Origin: Synechococcus sp. ARS1019 | GTDB lineage: Bacteria > Cyanobacteriota > Cyanobacteriia > PCC-6307 > Cyanobiaceae | Assembly: GCA_002690325.1 (NCBI GenBank) | Contig: NZED01000011.1 | Location: 35,765-69,114, forward strand | Direction: 5' to 3' | DNA: 33,350 nt | Shown: positions 27,535 to 33,350 of the stretch, piece after piece | Numbering within the stretch: the first letter of the stretch is position 1 | Layout of the letters: each line of letters opens with the position of its first letter | Translations under genes and position numbers: made by a program | The notes under the pieces: model-generated | Seen by the model: the letters and a program-made list of their open reading frames with translations, nothing else | The model's database searches: none | What the model was told of the DNA's origin: nothing

Positions 27535-28614
27535 ATGGTCCCCCCTACAGCCGTGGCCGACCAAACTGCTAATGGCGCAGTTGCAACCAAGGAGCCCGTT
27601 AAGGACACAATCCTGACGCCCCGCTTCTACACAACTGATTTCGACGCCATGGCTGCCATGGACCTCCAGCCCAATGAGGCTGAACTGGAGGCCATCTGTG
27701 AGGAGTTCCGTAAGGACTACAACCGTCATCATTTTGTTCGCAATGATGAGTTCGACGGTGCTGCTGACAAGCTCGATCCTGAAACTCGCAAGGTCTTTGT
27801 TGAATTCCTTGAACAGAGCTGCACCTCCGAGTTCTCTGGTTTTCTGCTTTACAAGGAGCTGAGCCGCCGGATTAAACAAAAAAATCCGCTTCTGGCTGAG
27901 TGTTTCGCACATATGGCTCGGGACGAGGCTCGGCACGCTGGATTCCTCAACAAGTCGATGAGCGACTTTGGAATGCAGCTCGACCTTGGCTTCCTGACTG
28001 CAAACAAGGACTACACATTCTTTAAGCCTAAGTTTATTTTTTACGCCACTTATCTCTCAGAAAAGATTGGCTATTGGCGTTACATCGCTATTTTCCGTCA
28101 TCTCGAGAAAAATCCTGATAGCAAGATTTTCCCAATCTTCAATTTCTTCGAAAATTGGTGCCAAGACGAGAATCGCCATGGCGATTTCTTTGATGCGTTG
28201 ATGAAGGCCCAGCCAGATACGGTTCGTGGCCCTATTGCAAAGCTTTGGTGCCGGTTCTTCTTGCTGGCAGTGTTCGCGACCATGTATGTGCGCGACGTTG
28301 CTCGCAAAGAGTTCTACGAGGCCTTGGGGCTTGATGCCCGCACCTACGACCGGATGGTGATTGAAAAAACAAACGAAACCTCAGCACGCGTTTTCCCTGT
28401 CGTTCTCGATGTCAAAAATGAGAAATTCTGGACGCGTCTCGAACGCCTGGTGAACAACAACGCTGCGCTGGAAGCTGCCGATTCCAGTGATTCCATCGCC
28501 CCGGTCAAATTGATCCGCAAGTTGCCCTTCTGGGTTGCAAATGGTGCCGAAATGGCCAAGTTGTTCCTGATGTCCCCTGTTGACAGCAGCAAATATCAGC
28601 CAGCTGTTCGCTGA
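27535..28614 (+). CDS. acsF: Mg-protoporphyrin IX monomethyl ester oxidative cyclase
   Basis: [55 protein letters not shown] di-iron motifs. Start at 27535 chosen; ORF is open to 27376 and would overlap the DUF2996 gene. Confidence 0.95.
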   Translation: MVPPTAVADQTANGAVATKEPVKDTILTPRFYTTDFDAMAAMDLQPNEAELEAICEEFRKDYNRHHFVRNDEFDGAADKLDPETRKVFVEFLEQSCTSEFSGFLLYKELSRRIKQKNPLLAECFAHMARDEARHAGFLNKSMSDFGMQLDLGFLTANKDYTFFKPKFIFYATYLSEKIGYWRYIAIFRHLEKNPDSKIFPIFNFFENWCQDENRHGDFFDALMKAQPDTVRGPIAKLWCRFFLLAVFATMYVRDVARKEFYEALGLDARTYDRMVIEKTNETSARVFPVVLDVKNEKFWTRLERLVNNNAALEAADSSDSIAPVKLIRKLPFWVANGAEMAKLFLMSPVDSSKYQPAVR

Positions 28615-28649
28615 TTGTTCGCCGTTTCACACCCGATTGAGGAGAGTTC

Positions 28650-30059
28650 TTGACTGACGCGTTTTCGATTCAATGGAGGGATCTCCTGGAGACCCTCCTC
28701 AATCGTGGGGCCTCAGCCGGTGCAGATCTGGTTGAGGTGTTTATGGAGAGGACCGATCACTTGGGCCTACTGGCCGAACAGGATCTCATCACCAGTGTGA
28801 ATCCGTCATTTGCACGCGGAGCAGGGCTTCGGGTCTTTTTGGATGGTCGTGATGGATTTGTCAGCACCAACGATTTATCGAGCGCTGGATTAACGCGAGC
28901 CCTTGATCAAGCGTTAGCGATGTTGGGCCTGTCTCCAGAGCGTCTGTCCAATGCTCGTGGTTTTGAGGGTCTCCGGCCACTCACTGATCATGGCTTGAGC
29001 AAAGACACCTGGCTGGATCGCTGCCCGTCGATGTCTGACGCCAGTGAGACCCTGCTGAAGGGAACCATTCAGCTTGAGCGGCTCGGTCAACACTTACAAG
29101 TCAGGCGCGGAAGTTATGCCCGCGACTGGCAAGAAGTCATGGTTGCAGCGTCTGACGGCACGTTTGCCAGGGATATTCGTCTGCACCAATCCACCGGTTT
29201 GTCGGTCCTCGCTGCTGATGGTGACCATCGTTCCAGTGTTGGGCGTCGTTATGGCAGCACTGACCAACCTGATGACCTCAGGAACTGGGATACCGAAGCA
29301 AGTGCATCGGAGGTGTGCGAGAGCGCTGGCCGCATGCTTCGGGCTGACTACGTTGATGCCGGTCAAATGCCCGCCGTTCTGGCGAATCGCTTTGGGGGGG
29401 TGATTTTCCACGAGGCTTGTGGTCACCTTCTCGAAACAACCCAGATCGAACGGGGAACCACCCCGTTTGCTGACAAGGTTGGTGAATCAATTGCTCACCC
29501 AGCGGTGACTGCCATTGATGAAGGTCTCAGTGGTGGAGCGTTCGGCTCCTTATCCATGGACGATGAAGGAATGGAACCGGAACGGACAGTTCTGATCGAA
29601 AACGGTGTCCTGAAGCGGTTCATCAGTGACCGTGCTGGGGAGCTAAGAACAGGCCACAAGCGCACCGGCAGTGGCAGACGTCAAAGTCATGCTTTCGCTG
29701 CAGCAAGTCGCATGCGAAATACCTACATCGACGCTGGTCCCCACACACCTGAGGAGCTGATTGGGTCCGTCGATCGTGGTCTCTACTGCAAAGCCATGGG
29801 CGGTGGCAGTGTCGGGCCGACCGGTCAATTCAATTTTTCGGTGGAGGAGGGCTATCTGATCGAGAACGGTGCCCTCACTAAACCGGTGAAGGGAGCCACT
29901 CTGATCGGTGACGCCAAAGAAGTGATGCCTCGGATCTCAATGTGTGCCAATGATCTCGAGCTAGCAGCAGGATTCTGTGGGTCGGTCAGCGGCAGCGTTT
30001 TTGTCACCGTTGGTCAACCCCACATCAAGGTGGACTCAATCACTGTGGGAGGTCGCTGA
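28650..30059 (+). CDS. tldD: TldD family metalloprotease subunit
   Basis: [21 protein letters not shown] (HExxxH), TTG start with GGAGAG just upstream; [25 protein letters not shown]. Confidence 0.92.
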   Translation: MTDAFSIQWRDLLETLLNRGASAGADLVEVFMERTDHLGLLAEQDLITSVNPSFARGAGLRVFLDGRDGFVSTNDLSSAGLTRALDQALAMLGLSPERLSNARGFEGLRPLTDHGLSKDTWLDRCPSMSDASETLLKGTIQLERLGQHLQVRRGSYARDWQEVMVAASDGTFARDIRLHQSTGLSVLAADGDHRSSVGRRYGSTDQPDDLRNWDTEASASEVCESAGRMLRADYVDAGQMPAVLANRFGGVIFHEACGHLLETTQIERGTTPFADKVGESIAHPAVTAIDEGLSGGAFGSLSMDDEGMEPERTVLIENGVLKRFISDRAGELRTGHKRTGSGRRQSHAFAAASRMRNTYIDAGPHTPEELIGSVDRGLYCKAMGGGSVGPTGQFNFSVEEGYLIENGALTKPVKGATLIGDAKEVMPRISMCANDLELAAGFCGSVSGSVFVTVGQPHIKVDSITVGGR

Positions 30060-30060
30060 T

Positions 30061-31425
30061 ATGTCCAACAACACCCTCAACGCCAGCGTCCTTCGGGACC
30101 GACTGCATACCCTCGCTACACGGGAAGGAATCCGACATTGGGATCTGGGAGCTGCCTGCAGCGACGATTGTTCCGTGCAAGTGGATCGCGGTGAAGCGAA
30201 GCAGATGAAGGCTGCCCAGCGCAGTTCGATCACAGTGCGGGTTTGGAACACCGACGGTCTGGTTGGCATCACCAGCACCACGGATTTATCGGACAGTGGG
30301 CTTGAGCAGGCGCTTGTTGGTGCCCATCAAGCCAGTGCCTACGGGAACCCCAATGACGTTCCGCAATTTTCACCGCTGGCCACCGCACCCTTACCTGAGC
30401 TCGACCGTCCACTGCAGGAGCGGCAAGGCATCCTCCCCCTGCTCAAAACGTTGCGTGAGGCTGAAGCAGAGTTGCTCTCCCGTCACCACGCCATTCAAAC
30501 CGTTCCATACAACGGTTTAGCCGAATCCCTTTCCCAAAGCCTTTATCTCAACAGCGATGGTGCGCTTCGAGAGATGGAGCGGACTCAAGCAAGCGTGTAC
30601 CTCTATGCCCGTGCAGAAGAGGACGGCCGCAAGCCCCGCAGTGGCGGGGCCGTGCGACTAGGTCTTGGAAGTCAGGGTCTGGATATCGAAGGCTGTATTA
30701 ATGAAGCCGTTGAGCGCACTGTCAGCCATCTCGCTTACCAACCCATCGAAACGGGGTCGTACCGCGTTTGCTTCAAGCCTGAAGCTTTCCTCTCCCTGAT
30801 GGGGGCGTTTAGCAGCATGTTCAACGCTCGTTCAGTCCTGGATGGAGTCAGCCTTAGCAACCGTGACTCGATTGGTGATCAGATTGCCGTTCCCTTCCTG
30901 TCGTTGCATGACAACGGCCTTCACCCAGGGCATGTCAGCGCGTCGGCCTTTGATGGGGAAGGAACTCCCACCCGTCGTCTCTGTCTGATCAACGGAGGGG
31001 AACTTTCTAGTTTTCTGCACTCAGAAGCCACAGCCCGTGCATTCGGTGTCCAACCCACTGGGCATGCCGGCCTTGGAGCCAAGGTCTCCGTTGGTCCCGA
31101 CTGGTTTGAAATTTCAACCAAAGAGGGATTAAGCAGTGGGACCGCCTTGGACCACCGAACTGAGCGTGAACCCTTTGTCTTGATTGAGGATTTGTCTGCT
31201 CTCCATGCCGGAGTGAAAGCAACACAAGGGTCGTTTTCTCTTCCGTTCGATGGTTGGCTCGTCAAAGATGGCCAACACATTTCTGTGGAAGCAGCAACAG
31301 TGGCCGGTGATATCCGGACTCTTTTAAACAGCATTGTTCACTTAGAGGCCGAATCAGAAATCACCCATCGCGGCGTTTGCCCCCACGTATGGGTAGACGG
31401 CCTCTCGATCACAGGCGAAGCCTGA
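30061..31425 (+). CDS. pmbA: TldE/PmbA family protein
   Basis: LNGGELSSFLHSEATARAFGVQPTGHAG and overall TldD/PmbA similarity without HExxxH; starts 1 nt after the tldD stop. Confidence 0.88.
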   Translation: MSNNTLNASVLRDRLHTLATREGIRHWDLGAACSDDCSVQVDRGEAKQMKAAQRSSITVRVWNTDGLVGITSTTDLSDSGLEQALVGAHQASAYGNPNDVPQFSPLATAPLPELDRPLQERQGILPLLKTLREAEAELLSRHHAIQTVPYNGLAESLSQSLYLNSDGALREMERTQASVYLYARAEEDGRKPRSGGAVRLGLGSQGLDIEGCINEAVERTVSHLAYQPIETGSYRVCFKPEAFLSLMGAFSSMFNARSVLDGVSLSNRDSIGDQIAVPFLSLHDNGLHPGHVSASAFDGEGTPTRRLCLINGGELSSFLHSEATARAFGVQPTGHAGLGAKVSVGPDWFEISTKEGLSSGTALDHRTEREPFVLIEDLSALHAGVKATQGSFSLPFDGWLVKDGQHISVEAATVAGDIRTLLNSIVHLEAESEITHRGVCPHVWVDGLSITGEA

Positions 31426-31444
31426 CCATCGATCGCGATCCACA

Positions 31445-32461
31445 GTGAAGATTCTGTTTTGGGGAACCCCGAACTATGCGGTTCCAACGCTGACCGCTCT
31501 GCACGGGGCGGGACACACCATTGTTGGTGTAGTGACTCAGCCAGATCGTCGCCGGGGCCGGGGAAAACAATTGGTGGCGTCAGCGGTCAAGCAGCGGGCG
31601 ATCGAACTCAATTGTCCTGTCTTTACCCCTGAGCGGATCAAACGCGACCTGGACTGCCAGCAACAACTCGCAGATCTCGGTGCCGATCTATCGGTTGTCG
31701 TGGCATTTGGACAAATCCTCCCCGCTTCTGTACTCAATCAACCACCACTGGGGTGCTGGAACGGCCATGGTTCTCTGCTGCCCCGTTGGAGAGGTGCTGG
31801 TCCGATCCAATGGTCGATTCTGGAAGGCGATCCAGAAACAGGCGTTGGTGTGATGGCCATGGAGGAAGGTCTCGACACTGGACCTGTTCTGTTGGAACAG
31901 CGTTTAGCGATCGGATTGCGCGAAAATGCCGCTCAACTTGGCGAGCGCCTCAGTGCTCTAACCGCTGAACTCATGGTCGCTGCGATGCCACGGATTGAGG
32001 CTGCTGGACCAGGTCAGGAGTCTGAGCGGCTCAATCGCCTCAATGTTCGCTTTCAAGGCGGAGAGAGTAGCTACGCGCGCATGTTGACGAAATCCGACTA
32101 CGTCATTGATTGGAGCCAATCTGCACTTGCCATCCATCGCAAAGTGATGGGTCTTTATCCGGGCGCGATGACACATTGGAAAGGGAAGCGCCTCAAAATC
32201 ATGGATACAGAACCACTCATTGAGCGCTTGTCCAATCAGCTCTCCGTCGAAGCCAAAGCACTGATTGGTCGTTGGCCGACTGGTGCCAATCCAGGGGGGG
32301 TGGTTCTTGACTCCATTGCTGATCTTGGTGTTGTTGTGAGTAGTTCTGGATGTCCACTCTTAATTCGGGAGGCTCAGCTTGAGGGCAAGGGCCGTAGCAA
32401 AGGGCAGACCATGATTCAGCAACTGGCTGTTCAGCCAGGAGACGCGTTTGAAGCGATTTGA
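31445..32461 (+). CDS. fmt: methionyl-tRNA formyltransferase
   Basis: KILFWGTPNYAVPTLTALHGAGHTIVGVVTQPDRRRGRGK, NGHGSLLPRWRGAGPIQWSILEGD; GTG start. Confidence 0.95.
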   Translation: MKILFWGTPNYAVPTLTALHGAGHTIVGVVTQPDRRRGRGKQLVASAVKQRAIELNCPVFTPERIKRDLDCQQQLADLGADLSVVVAFGQILPASVLNQPPLGCWNGHGSLLPRWRGAGPIQWSILEGDPETGVGVMAMEEGLDTGPVLLEQRLAIGLRENAAQLGERLSALTAELMVAAMPRIEAAGPGQESERLNRLNVRFQGGESSYARMLTKSDYVIDWSQSALAIHRKVMGLYPGAMTHWKGKRLKIMDTEPLIERLSNQLSVEAKALIGRWPTGANPGGVVLDSIADLGVVVSSSGCPLLIREAQLEGKGRSKGQTMIQQLAVQPGDAFEAI

Positions 32462-32474
32462 ACAACGGGGACCA

Positions 32475-33125
32475 TCAATCTTCGGTGTAAAGCATCTGCG
32501 CTTGCTGCCAAACGCGATCGAGATCTTGGTCGGGTAGTTGAAGGGCTTCAGGATGCATTTGCTTCAGCCAAACACGACGATCAACGTGATTGTTATCTGA
32601 AAAGAATGACGATTGCGAAGCCAACACCCTGAACTTCAGGAATTCGAGCAGACGGGCACGGAGCCTGACGCCATCAACAAGCTGCAAACGTTGCTGCGGG
32701 TCATTCAGGGATACTTCTGACCCAGGACTCAAGCCTTCTTGAAACGGAGCAAGCACTTCCAAGACCGTGGGTGGCTGCCAATGCCGCTGTTTCGTTTCTG
32801 GGTGGGGGCGATAGATCCAGGCCTTGGCACGCTGCTGAGAAGCGCTGACCATCTCAACGCGCCAGAACGAAAAGGTTTCGGGTGGGTGGTGTTCGCTCCA
32901 ATCAACATTGGGGAATGTCATGTCTGGCTGGCTCAGCACAACTTCTGCTGGTGCAAAGCTGACATTCAACGTGCCTGAAAAGCAGTTCGATAGATCAAGC
33001 CCGAGAGCCTGAAAAAATGGCATCTGTAAACAGATTGTGCCGGCGGGATATGGAGACGACGTTGAGCGTCCAGAGGCAACACCGTGACCCGCCACAACGT
33101 GACCTGTGATCATCGAACCGGTCAT
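32475..33125 (-). CDS. conserved hypothetical protein with DUF120/RibK-like N-terminal region
   Basis: Full-length ORF with ITGHVVAGHGVASG ... FFQALGLDLSNCFSGTLNVSFAP ... TVLEVLAPFQEGLSPGSEVSL, in an order like archaeal CTP-dependent riboflavin kinase. Confidence 0.7.
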   Translation of the reverse strand: MTGSMITGHVVAGHGVASGRSTSSPYPAGTICLQMPFFQALGLDLSNCFSGTLNVSFAPAEVVLSQPDMTFPNVDWSEHHPPETFSFWRVEMVSASQQRAKAWIYRPHPETKQRHWQPPTVLEVLAPFQEGLSPGSEVSLNDPQQRLQLVDGVRLRARLLEFLKFRVLASQSSFFSDNNHVDRRVWLKQMHPEALQLPDQDLDRVWQQAQMLYTED

Positions 33126-33128
33126 GCT

Positions 33129-33350
33129 TTAACGCGGTTCATGATGGGAACATCGATCGCAGGGACCCTCTGGCCAAACAGCACAACGCAAGAGCGGACT
33201 GCGTGCATTGAACCGGCAATGGGGATCGCCAATGACCCACCCATGACGCCAACGCGTCGCATCAATGGGTTGGCGTTGCGGTTTCACCATGAGGGCGACC
33301 GATGCAATCTGGTACTGGCCGTTGCGTAGGGAATAACGGTGACGACGTTG
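33129..33350 (-). CDS. DUF6464-like cyanobacterial protein, 5' partial (runs off right edge)
   Basis: Frame ...RYSLRNGQYQIASVALMVKPQRQPIDATRWRHGWVIGDPHCRFNARSPLLRCAVWPEGPCDRCSHHEPR*, conserved Cys pattern; not listed in the ORF track because no start is in the window. Confidence 0.75.
   Translation of the reverse strand, partial: QRRHRYSLRNGQYQIASVALMVKPQRQPIDATRWRHGWVIGDPHCRFNARSPLLRCAVWPEGPCDRCSHHEPR

Noticed and set aside
1-33350. CRISPR arrays, IS elements, prophage genes, rRNA
   Set aside because: No direct-repeat/spacer pattern, transposase, integrase or phage structural gene, or rRNA sequence was seen; gene content is core chromosomal.

Overview
This 33.35-kb window looks like chromosomal DNA from a marine Synechococcus/Cyanobium-type picocyanobacterium. 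The evidence is psb30, acsF, pxcA, Psb32-like, CCB2/CCB4-like, DUF2996 and DUF6464 genes together with compact gene order. Most of it is core housekeeping and photosynthesis content: an RNB exoribonuclease (running off the left edge), metG, LptC-like, TerB-like, cobU, trmL, an M23 peptidase, tRNA-Met(CAT), a 2-Cys peroxiredoxin, UPF0182, an FtsH-like protease, rpmF, glycerate kinase, Ycf20/DUF565, a CbbY-like HAD, recJ, a YkgJ-type Cys-cluster protein, two half-size GDT1 transporters, an RNase R-like protein, ubiX, acsF, tldD/pmbA and fmt. I saw no CRISPR array, transposon or prophage. The most interesting signals are: (1) a full-length RNase R-architecture protein (23472-25808) in which both RNB catalytic signatures are replaced, suggesting a pseudo-exonuclease, while the other RNB gene in the window keeps them; (2) an unnamed protein (32475-33125) resembling archaeal CTP-dependent riboflavin kinase (DUF120/RibK); (3) an ORF-poor stretch with two leftward intrinsic terminators (about 21.89-22.32 kb), a candidate small-RNA region; (4) a 9-aa uORF with tandem Cys codons upstream of the Cys-cluster gene; (5) a perfect 18-bp palindrome after the tRNA; (6) a terminator embedded in the C-terminal codons of a convergent gene; (7) a single-TM FtsH-like protease. 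All calls come from reading the sequence; no database search was run.
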